DNA of 64,000 bases, from positions 806,044 to 870,043 of the forward strand of contig NZ_QREM01000007.1 of NCBI RefSeq assembly GCF_003353015.1. The letters are read 5' to 3'. The translations under genes and the position numbers were made by a program. Shown here piece by piece: positions 54,531 through 61,859 of this stretch; within the stretch, counting starts at the first letter, position 1, and every line of letters begins with the position of its first letter. Under the pieces are notes generated by a model. The model saw only the letters and a program-made list of their open reading frames with translations, searched no databases and had not been told where the DNA came from. Source of the stretch: Xanthomonas arboricola (GTDB taxonomy: Bacteria > Pseudomonadota > Gammaproteobacteria > Xanthomonadales > Xanthomonadaceae).

Positions 54531-54661
54531 TCGCTATGTGGGCCAATCAGGTCGCCATGCAGGCCAATCGACTGAGGAATTAGCCCACATACAGACCTCA
54601 GAGGTCGCTATGTGTACCAGTCGAGCGGTTATCCACAGCCGTTTGAGGTCGCTATGTGTAC
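54529..54661. other. Candidate replication origin: iterons and DnaA box
   Basis: Direct repeats of (G)AGGTCGCTATGTG: 54529-54548 and 54550-54569 (longer copies ending GGCCAATC), 54601-54618 and 54645-54661. An inverted copy is at 54586-54599 and a DnaA box TTATCCACA is at 54629-54637. GACCTC-A-GAGGTC forms a palindrome at 54594-54606. The stretch up to 54734 has no gene. Confidence 0.7.
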
Positions 54662-54734
54662 AGCTCTATAGATCTAAACCAAGCGGAGCGCATCTGCTCT
54701 GGCTTTTCGTCGGCGCCCACACACGGATACAGCC

Positions 54735-55016
54735 ATGAGCACTGAAGCACTCGCATGGGCATTCACCCAACTCGCACCCACCCCTGAATCCAAGTTGCTG
54801 CTGGTGCTGCTGGCAGACATTGCGGATCCCGAGGGCCTGGTTCATTCGCCAGACCACAACCGGCTGGCCACCTACTGCTGCACCGATGCACTCGGCGTGC
54901 AGTGCGCACTGGCAGACCTCTACTCAACCGGCCTGGCAAGCAAGCGATGGGACGGCATCTGCCTGCCTGTCCCCCCGATGGACTACGGACGTACGGCATT
55001 GCGGAGACGAGCATGA
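54735..55016 (+). CDS. Helix-turn-helix-like phage protein
   Basis: 93 aa. A helical N-terminal half (LAWAFTQLAPTPESKLLLVL) and a second block (NRLATYCCTDALGVQCALAD) typical of small winged-helix proteins that follow the Rep gene in such elements. Function unknown. Its end overlaps the next gene (ATGA). Confidence 0.65.
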   Translation: MSTEALAWAFTQLAPTPESKLLLVLLADIADPEGLVHSPDHNRLATYCCTDALGVQCALADLYSTGLASKRWDGICLPVPPMDYGRTALRRRA

Positions 55017-55339
55017 GCACCAGCACCCACACACCAACTGACAGAGCCGCATGGTTGGACACGGCCGCACGCGGTGCCCTGACGGCATACCTGGAGCGCA
55101 CTGGCGCCAACAGCGAAGCACGCGAGGAAGTCGCAACGCTACCCATCGCCACGGTGCTGCTGAGGCTCCCACGCGCCATGCGTTCGATCGTGGCCGCGGC
55201 GAGCCTGCTGCACTACGGCGAGCTGGTGCATCCCGGACTGGCTGAGCCGGAGCCCAGCCATTGGCGAGCACCGCGCCGCACCGCGAAGACCAGCCATCGA
55301 CGCGCCGGCAAGGTCGCCGCGTGCGGACCTGATCGATGA
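55013..55339 (+). CDS. Hypothetical phage protein
   Basis: 108 aa, helical throughout the middle (AREEVATLPIATVLLRLPRA; IVAAASLLHYGELVHPG), with a basic C-terminal tail. No domain recognised. It is coupled to the preceding gene by a four-base overlap. Confidence 0.6.
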   Translation: MSTSTHTPTDRAAWLDTAARGALTAYLERTGANSEAREEVATLPIATVLLRLPRAMRSIVAAASLLHYGELVHPGLAEPEPSHWRAPRRTAKTSHRRAGKVAACGPDR

Positions 55340-55344
55340 CAGCC

Positions 55345-55420
55345 GAGCGGCCCCGGGGGGGCGTGCGAAAAATAGAAATCGCCCCCACCGGACACCGGCC
55401 GCTCAGCCAAATTTTCGCAC
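55345..55420. promoter_or_regulatory. Interleaved inverted repeats before the packaging genes
   Basis: Arm 1 GAGCGGCC (55345-55352) pairs with 55397-55404; arm 2 GTGCGAAAAAT (55363-55373) pairs with 55411-55420 with one bulged base. The arms alternate, so the folded form would be pseudoknot-like. Its position before a Nu1-like gene is where a packaging (cos/pac) site could lie; this is inference. Confidence 0.4.
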
Positions 55421-55477
55421 CGTCAAAATTAGCTTTTGAAAATATCGGGAGGCACTTTGGACCCTGAGAGGCCCACC

Positions 55478-55888
55478 ATGCATGGGGTTCCGCTTGACCG
55501 GGCCGCGGCCGAGCTAGGCATTCCCACGGGAACGCTGCGGCGCTGGGTGCGGCAAGGCTGTCCGGTTGTCCACCGGGGCCACCGCGGGCGCGGCCATGCG
55601 GCGCTGGTCGATCCCGCACAGGTGCTGCAGTGGCGGGAGGCCGGCGCCCGCCAGCAGATTTACCTTGAGCTCGCCAGCGCGGTACCCACCGTAATCGCGC
55701 ACGCGGCATGCAATTCAATGCGCCTCGCCAATGGGATCGACAAGAAACGGCTCGCAGGTGTGCAGGCGGCGACCTGGTACGTGGCGACCAACGCTGTGCT
55801 GGATCACCTGCGCGAGCGCTGCCCCGCAGTGCCGGAACTGGCCGTAGTGCCGGACGAAATCGAGCAGCTCCGTAAAATCGCACGATAG
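55478..55888 (+). CDS. Nu1-like DNA-packaging/terminase small subunit candidate
   Basis: 136 aa. N-terminal winged helix-turn-helix of the Nu1/MerR-like type (VPLDRAAAELGIPTGTLRRW) followed by a helical region (ARQQIYLELASAVPTVIAHA) that could mediate oligomerisation. In lambda-type phages such proteins bind cos and recruit the large terminase. No large-subunit gene follows. Start at ATG 55478 with GAGAGG upstream; a TTG at 55436 is a poorer alternative. Confidence 0.6.
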   Translation: MHGVPLDRAAAELGIPTGTLRRWVRQGCPVVHRGHRGRGHAALVDPAQVLQWREAGARQQIYLELASAVPTVIAHAACNSMRLANGIDKKRLAGVQAATWYVATNAVLDHLRERCPAVPELAVVPDEIEQLRKIAR

Positions 55889-55946
55889 CGATTGATTTTA
55901 GGCGGTCTCGGTACGGTGTTCCCATCAACCACCGGAGACGCCCCAG

Positions 55947-56939
55947 ATGGACCCCATGCAGCATGCTGCACTTTCCCGCGCCCGCACTGCTCTCGACGTG
56001 GCGATAGCCAACGAATGCAGCTCTGCTAAGGCGAAGGCTTTCGTTGAAATTGCTCTGGGCATGATGCTCAACGGCAAGAACTTCCGCGCCGCCATCGCCT
56101 CTCATCCATCTGCGCTGGTCCAGAAGGCTGTGGCGGAATCCACCTTCGGCGAGGTATGGCAGACCCCAAATGCTGCGGCGCTGGCGGCCAGCTACATCGG
56201 TAGCATCGCCGAGGGCTCGCTGCTCGACCAGATCATCACCTATGGTTCCTTGCTACCGCTCAACGTCCCCGGTGTGCTGGTCGGCAGCGGTTACAGCGCC
56301 AACGTCACTAAGGAAGGCGACCCGAAGGTCGTCAAGAACTTGGAGCTCAGCACGACCGACGTGGAGCTGCACAAGGCCGCTGCGATCGTGGTGATGACGC
56401 AGGAGCTTGTTCGCGCAATCGGCGGGCAGGCCATTTTCGAGAGCGAGCTCCGCAAGAGCGTCACGCGCGCTGTCAATTCATCGGTGCTGGCCCAGTTGCT
56501 GGACAGCGCGCCGAAGTATGTCGCGCCGAGCGACGACGCTCTGGTCAACCTCCGTGCCGGCATGTTTGCTGCTGGACCATCCGAAGGGTACGTAGTCGCC
56601 GCGCCGGCGATCGAGGTTATAGACCTGGCCACGCGACTGGAAAATCGCGGCGGCATGGGCCTGCGCGGCGGCACCTTCATCCCAGGAGTTCAAGTCGTCG
56701 CCATGGACGAAATCTCGGACATGTACGTCATCCCCGCTTCGCGTATCGCCGTCCGCGATCAGGGGCTCGAGGTGCGCAGCGCAGGGCATGCAACGGTCAA
56801 CATGGTCGATACGCCCACCAGCCCCTCGCAATTGGTGTCGCTGTTCCAGACCAACAGCATTGGCCTGCTCGCAGAGAGAAATTTCCACCTGGCGGCCGCT
56901 TCGCCCATGGTGGTTGTTGGCGAGGATCCGAACCCATGA
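55947..56939 (+). CDS. HK97-type major capsid protein
   Basis: 330 aa. Phage_capsid family pattern: KAVAESTFGEVWQTPNAAAL, QIITYGSLLPLNVPGVLVGS (N-arm/E-loop region), TTDVELHKAAAIVVMTQELV (spine helix region) and ALVNLRAGMFAAG. It lacks the long N-terminal delta domain of HK97 and no prohead protease is nearby, so assembly without cleavage is expected. It precedes the portal gene, opposite to the usual order. Shine-Dalgarno GGAG upstream. Confidence 0.8.
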   Translation: MDPMQHAALSRARTALDVAIANECSSAKAKAFVEIALGMMLNGKNFRAAIASHPSALVQKAVAESTFGEVWQTPNAAALAASYIGSIAEGSLLDQIITYGSLLPLNVPGVLVGSGYSANVTKEGDPKVVKNLELSTTDVELHKAAAIVVMTQELVRAIGGQAIFESELRKSVTRAVNSSVLAQLLDSAPKYVAPSDDALVNLRAGMFAAGPSEGYVVAAPAIEVIDLATRLENRGGMGLRGGTFIPGVQVVAMDEISDMYVIPASRIAVRDQGLEVRSAGHATVNMVDTPTSPSQLVSLFQTNSIGLLAERNFHLAAASPMVVVGEDPNP

Positions 56940-57262
56940 GCATCGGGACTGCCTACCAGGAGGCGCTGAAAGCGTTGGCTGAGCAGGTTGCCCGCGCATA
57001 CCGCGAGGACTGCTGCAGCTTCCACGTGTCCGCCGGACTGATTCAAGGCAACACCATGATCGCGGTCACTGCCACGTTCGATGCAACTGGCACAGAGTGT
57101 TGGGTGCCACTGGCTTTGGGCGGCGATCCCTGGACGGATGAAAGGCGCGCGCGCATCGAACACGATGCTCGGGCGGTGATCTCCCAGCGGCTCAGCATCG
57201 AAGAGGGTGCTGCTTACATCGTTCGTCAGTGCATGCGTGAGGTGCTCGATGGGTATCGCTGA
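56936..57262 (+). CDS. Hypothetical protein between capsid and portal
   Basis: 108 aa. A helical N terminus (YQEALKALAEQVARAYRED) and a beta-rich middle (VSAGLIQGNTMIAVTATFDA). No family recognised. It overlaps the capsid stop by four bases and the portal start by 14, so it belongs to the same transcript. Confidence 0.65.
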   Translation: MSIGTAYQEALKALAEQVARAYREDCCSFHVSAGLIQGNTMIAVTATFDATGTECWVPLALGGDPWTDERRARIEHDARAVISQRLSIEEGAAYIVRQCMREVLDGYR

Positions 57263-58712
57263 TCGACTGATGTCGCTGATCACTCGACGCGCGCCGGAAG
57301 CTGCAACAGCGGTCGAGTCTCCTGGCGGTGGTGGGTGGCGGAATATCCTCGAACCGTTCACCGGCGCTTGGCAGCGCAACCAGTCGATCGCCGCACCCAG
57401 AGAGCTGGAGACGTACAGCACGGTCTACGCATGCATGTCGCGCATTTCCAGCGATATCGGCAAGCTGCCTTTCACGCTCAAACGGCGCGATGCAAACGGC
57501 CTTTGGGGCGCTGACCGGCACCAGACCATCACCCCGTTGCTACGGCGGCAGAATGCCTACCAGACGCCCGCGCAGTTCCGCGAGGCCTGGATCCTATCCA
57601 AGCTTAGCCACGGCAACACCTACGTGCTGAAAGGCAGGAACAGCAGCGGTGCTGTTACGCATCTGTGGGTGCTAGATCCCAATCGCGTTGAATCGATGAT
57701 CGCCCCAGAGGGCGACGTCTTCTACCGGCTGCGATATGGCCGGCCGGAGAACCTGCTGCCCGCAAAGTATTCGGGCGATGAGCTGATCGTGCCCGCCAGC
57801 GAGATCATCCACGATCGAGAGATGGCGCTTTTCCATCAGCTGATTGGTGTGGGCCCGTTGGATGCTGCCACCCTGGCTGCAAACAAGAACATCCGCATCC
57901 AGCAAGATGCCACCAAATTTTTCACGAACGGAGCGAACCCGGGCGGCATCCTGACGGCACCCGCGGGCATGACGGAAACCGACGCACAGGCGGTCAAGGA
58001 ATACTGGAACACCAACTTCCAAGGAGCGAATGCTGGCAAGGTCGCGGTCATCGGCGCCGACATGAAGTTCACGGCCTTCGCGTTCAAGGCGATCGACTCG
58101 CAGATGGTGGAGCAGCTGCGCTATTCCGATGAGCAGATTGCGCATGCCTTCGGCATTCCCCCGTTTAAGGTGGGCATCGGCAGTATCCCCGCCGGCATGA
58201 AGGTCGACGACCTCAACCAGATGTATTACGCCGACGCGCTGCAGGCGCGCATCGAGGCGATGGAGGACTGCCTGGATCAGGCGCTAGGCCTGGGGGATGA
58301 GATCGGTGTGGAGCTCAATCTGGAGCCGCTCCTGCGCATGGATCTCGGCAAGCAGGCAGAAGTGCATGCAGCGCTCACCGGCGCTGGCATCGAAGCGCCC
58401 AACGAAGCACGCCGCCGTTTCGGACTCTCTCCGCTCACTGGCGGCGACAGCGTCTACCTGCAGCAGCAGAACTACAGCCTAGAGGCCCTCGCGCGCCGCG
58501 ACAGCTCACCCGATCCGTTTGCCACCGGTGGCACTGGTGAGCGCGGCCTGAGCCCTGCCAGCTTCCTCACCAGGGAGCTGCCGAGAGGCCAGCCCAAGCA
58601 ACGCGCCAAGTTCAACCACGACGATGGTAGCTGGGATGTGGAGATTGCTCCCAATCGCTGGCTGCATCGCATCCACTCCGCTCAATTCGAAAATTCGGAG
58701 CCGGCACGATGA
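57249..58712 (+). CDS. HK97-family portal protein
   Basis: 487 aa, full length. Family blocks are STVYACMSRISSDIGKLPF near residue 57, FREAWILSKLSHGNTYVLK, the clip/stem region VGPLDAATLAANKNIRIQQD, YSDEQIAHAFGIPPFKVGIG and LEPLLRMDLGKQAEV. The portal forms the dodecameric DNA gate and docks terminase. An intact portal without a large terminase in the element implies use of one from elsewhere, or loss. Confidence 0.92.
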   Translation: MGIADRLMSLITRRAPEAATAVESPGGGGWRNILEPFTGAWQRNQSIAAPRELETYSTVYACMSRISSDIGKLPFTLKRRDANGLWGADRHQTITPLLRRQNAYQTPAQFREAWILSKLSHGNTYVLKGRNSSGAVTHLWVLDPNRVESMIAPEGDVFYRLRYGRPENLLPAKYSGDELIVPASEIIHDREMALFHQLIGVGPLDAATLAANKNIRIQQDATKFFTNGANPGGILTAPAGMTETDAQAVKEYWNTNFQGANAGKVAVIGADMKFTAFAFKAIDSQMVEQLRYSDEQIAHAFGIPPFKVGIGSIPAGMKVDDLNQMYYADALQARIEAMEDCLDQALGLGDEIGVELNLEPLLRMDLGKQAEVHAALTGAGIEAPNEARRRFGLSPLTGGDSVYLQQQNYSLEALARRDSSPDPFATGGTGERGLSPASFLTRELPRGQPKQRAKFNHDDGSWDVEIAPNRWLHRIHSAQFENSEPAR

Positions 58713-59305
58713 TGGAGATTCCAAAGGTACGTACTGTCCGCCTCTACGGCGTGCTGCGCGCCAAGTTCGGCAAGGAGTTCCGGCTGGCAGTGGCATCGGC
58801 AGCCGAGGCCATCCGCGCGCTGTCGGTGCAGCTGCCAGGCTTCCAGGCATTCCTGATGGGAGCCAAGGACCGCGGCCTGACATTCGCCGTGTTCAACGGC
58901 CGGCGCAACCTTGCCGAGGATCAGCTACATGACCCGCCTGGAGATGACGCAATCCGCATCGCGCCGGTGCTGCAGGGTTCCAAGCGCGGTGGCGTGCTGC
59001 AGACCATCGTCGGGACGGTCTTGGTCGTCGCCGGAGCAGTTCTAACTGCGTACGGCATCGGGTTAATTGGTATTCCCCTGGTCAACGCCGGAGCAGCAAT
59101 GGTGATCGGCGGAGTGGTGCAGATGCTCTCCCCGACGCAGAAGGGCTTGGGCACGCAGGACAGCCCGGACAACCGCCCGAGCTACGCATTCAATGGGCCG
59201 GTGAACGTGCAGGCGCAAGGTAATCCCGTGCCACTCGCTTACGGCCGGTGCTGGATAGGATCGGCTGTCATCAGCGGAGGCATCTTCGCAGAGGATCAAA
59301 CCTGA
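58709..59305 (+). CDS. Tail assembly protein, lambda TapI-like
   Basis: 198 aa. N-terminal ubiquitin-like domain (TVRLYGVLRAKFGKEFRLAV), a glycine-rich hydrophobic stretch (about residues 96-145, GGVLQTIVGTVLVVAGAVLT) and the C-terminal PVALTYGR-like block (NPVPLAYGRCWIGSAVIS). In lambda, gpI acts with K and J in tail-tip assembly; neither K nor J is present here. Overlaps the portal stop and the next start. Confidence 0.85.
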   Translation: MMEIPKVRTVRLYGVLRAKFGKEFRLAVASAAEAIRALSVQLPGFQAFLMGAKDRGLTFAVFNGRRNLAEDQLHDPPGDDAIRIAPVLQGSKRGGVLQTIVGTVLVVAGAVLTAYGIGLIGIPLVNAGAAMVIGGVVQMLSPTQKGLGTQDSPDNRPSYAFNGPVNVQAQGNPVPLAYGRCWIGSAVISGGIFAEDQT

Positions 59306-61578
59306 TGGGTACGGCCGGAAGTATTGTCGTTGATTTACTCATGCGGACCGGCTCGTTCGAGACCGACACCGATCGCGCGAGCAAGCAGGTGCGCAAGTTC
59401 GGCAAGGACTCACAGAACGCCGCCGTCGACGTCGGTGCGGCATTCGGCAAGATCGGTGGCGCGGTGGTGGGCGGCCTGGCCGTGGCCGGTACTGCGATCC
59501 TCAACTGGACGCGCCAGCTGGCCACCGCTTCCGGGGAGATCGAGCGCTTCGCCCGCCTGTCCGGCACCAGCGAGCAGACGTTCCAGCGGCTCGCCGCTGG
59601 CGCGTCGACGGTCGGCATCCAGCAGGACAAGCTAGCCGACATCTTCAAGGACACCCAGGAAAAGGTCGGGCAGTTCCTACAAACCGGTGGAGGCGAGCTC
59701 CAGGACTTCTTTACGAAGATCGCGCCCAAGGTCGGGCTGACGGCCAAGGAGTTCCGTAACCTCAGCGGTCCGGAGGCGCTGGGCAAGTATTACAGCGCGC
59801 TCGAAAAGGCCGGCGTGCCGCAAGCCGACATGGTGACCTACCTTGAGGCGATCGCGAACGATGCAACGCTACTCGCGCCACTGCTGGCCCAGAACGGCGA
59901 TGGCTTTCGCAAGTGGGGTGACGAGGCCGAGAGGCTCGGCGTCGTGCTCGACGCACAAACCATGAAGTCCATGAAGGAGTTGCGCACCCAGACTGCCGAG
60001 ATGGATCTGGCCTTCCAGGGTCTGAAGAATCAGGTAGGTGCCGAGCTACTGCCACAAGTCCAGGAGCTGACGGCATTCATGAGCAGCGACAGCACCAAGA
60101 CCGCAATCGTCAACCTGACGATGTGGATAGGTGGCCTGACCGCCGAAATGGCAAACGGCACCATCATGCTGGTGAACTATACTGGGAAGCTAAGCGAGCT
60201 GCGCGCACTGGACACCGGTAGCGCGCTGGGCGACGCCAGCACGCAGGGTTTGAACGACCAGTTAGCGCGGGTGCAAGAGCGGCTGAACAATGCCCGCAGC
60301 CGAACTACCGGTAGTTTCGGCCTACCGCTGACCGACGGGCAGGAGGTAAAGCGGCAGCAGCAAATCAACGATCTCGTCGCCGAGCGCGTGCGGCTACAGC
60401 GCGAGATCACTAGGCGCAATCGGCCCGAGGTCAAGCTATTGGAGAACGGCGCGCTGCCCGACGACGCGGCGCTGGTGCGACCCGCCAAGACAGCGAGCTT
60501 CGAATACACAGACAAGGAAGCAGGCAAGGCTGCGGCTGAGCTGCAGAAGACCTATACCGCGATGTCGGCGGAGCTGGCCAAGCAACTGGCGCTCACCGGC
60601 CAGAACACCGAATACGCCAAGGTGCTGTACGAGCTGCAGAGCGGATCGCTTAAGGGCATCACCGGCGCGCAGGCGCAGAGCCTGCTGCAGCTGGCAGAGA
60701 TCAAGGACGTCAACGAGGACATCGCGGCGATCTACGGGGCGACCGACGAGAAGGTCAACAGCTACCTCGCGAGCCTGGAACGGGAACTGGCGCTGCACGG
60801 GCAGATCGGCGAGGCGGCCAAGGTTGCCTATGACATCCGCACCGGCGCGTTCGGCGCGCTGAGCGAGGAGCAGGCCCGGCTGCTGGAGAGCTACGCTCAG
60901 ACCAAAGACGCCATGGACGACTTCGCCGCGATCTACGGCGAGGGCTACGAAAGCATGATCGCCAAGACCAAGGAAGGCAGCGACATGATGAAGGAGTTCG
61001 GTCTGGAGGCCGCCCGCAGCATGCAGGGCGCGTTCTCCGACTTCCTGTTCGACCCGTTCGATGAGGGGCTGGGTGGCATGGTTGAGGGCTTCGCCAAGAC
61101 CATACAGCGGATGATGGCGGATCTCGCGGCTTCGCAGCTGCTGAAAGCACTCGGCAGCATGGCGGCCAGTTCCGGCAACAGCTGGGTAGCTGCGATCGGT
61201 GGCGCCATCGCCGGCGGCCGCGCGGGCGGCGGCCCTGTCGCTGCTGGTTCGATCTACGAGGTGGGCGAAGGCGGCAGGCCGGAGATGTACGAAGCCGGCG
61301 GCAGGACCTACATGATCCCGGGCAACCAGGGCGGCCGCGTGGTGCCGATCACCGCAGGCCGCACGGTCGGCGACGTGACAGCCGGCGCGGCTGGTGGGGT
61401 TTCGGTCAACATCACCAATGTGATCAACAGCGACGGAACCACAACAACTACCACCGAGACTGACGAGAACGCGATGATGCGCGCGCTGACGCAGATGATT
61501 CAGCCGGTGGTGGTGCGCGTGCTCCAGCAGCAGATGCGACCGGGAGGCATCTTCTCGCCCGGCGGCGCTCGCGGATGA
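59305..61578 (+). CDS. Tail tape-measure protein
   Basis: 757 aa. Starts MGTAGSIVVDLLMRTGSFET, with a hydrophobic stretch (GGAVVGGLAVAGTAILNW, about residues 50-67), long helical repeats, and a lambda-type C-terminal domain (EAARSMQGAFSDFLFDPFDE; MMADLAASQLLKALG) followed by a glycine-rich tail. It would set tail length. Without tail-tube and tube-terminator genes here, a tail could form only with a partner phage. Confidence 0.88.
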   Translation: MGTAGSIVVDLLMRTGSFETDTDRASKQVRKFGKDSQNAAVDVGAAFGKIGGAVVGGLAVAGTAILNWTRQLATASGEIERFARLSGTSEQTFQRLAAGASTVGIQQDKLADIFKDTQEKVGQFLQTGGGELQDFFTKIAPKVGLTAKEFRNLSGPEALGKYYSALEKAGVPQADMVTYLEAIANDATLLAPLLAQNGDGFRKWGDEAERLGVVLDAQTMKSMKELRTQTAEMDLAFQGLKNQVGAELLPQVQELTAFMSSDSTKTAIVNLTMWIGGLTAEMANGTIMLVNYTGKLSELRALDTGSALGDASTQGLNDQLARVQERLNNARSRTTGSFGLPLTDGQEVKRQQQINDLVAERVRLQREITRRNRPEVKLLENGALPDDAALVRPAKTASFEYTDKEAGKAAAELQKTYTAMSAELAKQLALTGQNTEYAKVLYELQSGSLKGITGAQAQSLLQLAEIKDVNEDIAAIYGATDEKVNSYLASLERELALHGQIGEAAKVAYDIRTGAFGALSEEQARLLESYAQTKDAMDDFAAIYGEGYESMIAKTKEGSDMMKEFGLEAARSMQGAFSDFLFDPFDEGLGGMVEGFAKTIQRMMADLAASQLLKALGSMAASSGNSWVAAIGGAIAGGRAGGGPVAAGSIYEVGEGGRPEMYEAGGRTYMIPGNQGGRVVPITAGRTVGDVTAGAAGGVSVNITNVINSDGTTTTTTETDENAMMRALTQMIQPVVVRVLQQQMRPGGIFSPGGARG

Positions 61579-61592
61579 CGCGCTTTTGCGGT

Positions 61593-61612
61593 TTGCAGGA
61601 CGATTGCAGGAC
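61593..61612. promoter_or_regulatory. Putative integrase arm sites, right end
   Basis: TTGCAGGAC at 61593-61601 and 61604-61612, spaced 11 bp, same orientation. They mirror the pair next to the integrase start. Confidence 0.6.
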
Positions 61613-61641
61613 AACAAAAAAGCCGGCTCAGGGCCGGCTTT
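61613..61641. terminator. Terminator between tape measure and tRNA-Val
   Basis: AAAGCCGGC / GCCGGCTTT stem with a 5-base loop. On the minus strand it is followed by seven T and terminates tRNA-Val; on the plus strand it follows the tape-measure gene. It lies inside the element, so the tRNA now uses a terminator supplied by it. Confidence 0.85.
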
Positions 61642-61677
61642 CTTCACGTCCACTTTTTGCCCGAATTTCAGGGGCTT

Positions 61678-61725
61678 GAGTGGTGGGCGGTACAGGGTTC
61701 GAACCTGTGACCCCTACCATGTCAA
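61678..61725. repeat. attR: 48-bp repeat within tRNA-Val
   Basis: Second copy of the 48-bp direct repeat; it covers the 3' part of the intact tRNA-Val gene. Confidence 0.95.
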
Positions 61726-61755
61726 GGTAGTGCTCTACCGCTGAGCTAACCGCCC
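61681..61755 (-). tRNA. tRNA-Val (GAC)
   Basis: 75 nt on the minus strand. Acceptor GGGCGGT pairs with ACCGCCC, followed by ACCA encoded in DNA. The anticodon arm CTACC-TTGACAT-GGTAG gives GAC. The T arm contains GGTTCGAACCC. Intact, so integration left it functional. Confidence 0.96.
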
Positions 61756-61859
61756 GTTTCCTGCGTCAGCATTGCGCTGTGCAGGGCGCGCATTCTAGCG
61801 CAGGGTTTGGATCGCCACAAGCCCTCCCTGCACACTAAGTGCAACGCCGTCGCCCTGCC

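Larger units (their letters stand above)
51085..61725. mobile_element. 10.6-kb integrated phage-like element at tRNA-Val
   Basis: Bounded by 48-bp perfect direct repeats (51085-51132 and 61678-61725) that contain the 3' part of tRNA-Val(GAC). It holds a tyrosine integrase, a regulator pair, a replication gene with iterons, and a short morphogenesis set (Nu1-like, capsid, portal, TapI-like, tape measure). No large terminase, prohead protease, tail tube, holin or endolysin gene is recognised. This fits a satellite-type element or a reduced prophage. Confidence 0.9.

Noticed and set aside
55436-55477. Longer TTG start for the Nu1-like gene
   Set aside because: The 14 extra residues look non-conserved, and the ATG at 55478 has a GAGAGG Shine-Dalgarno.
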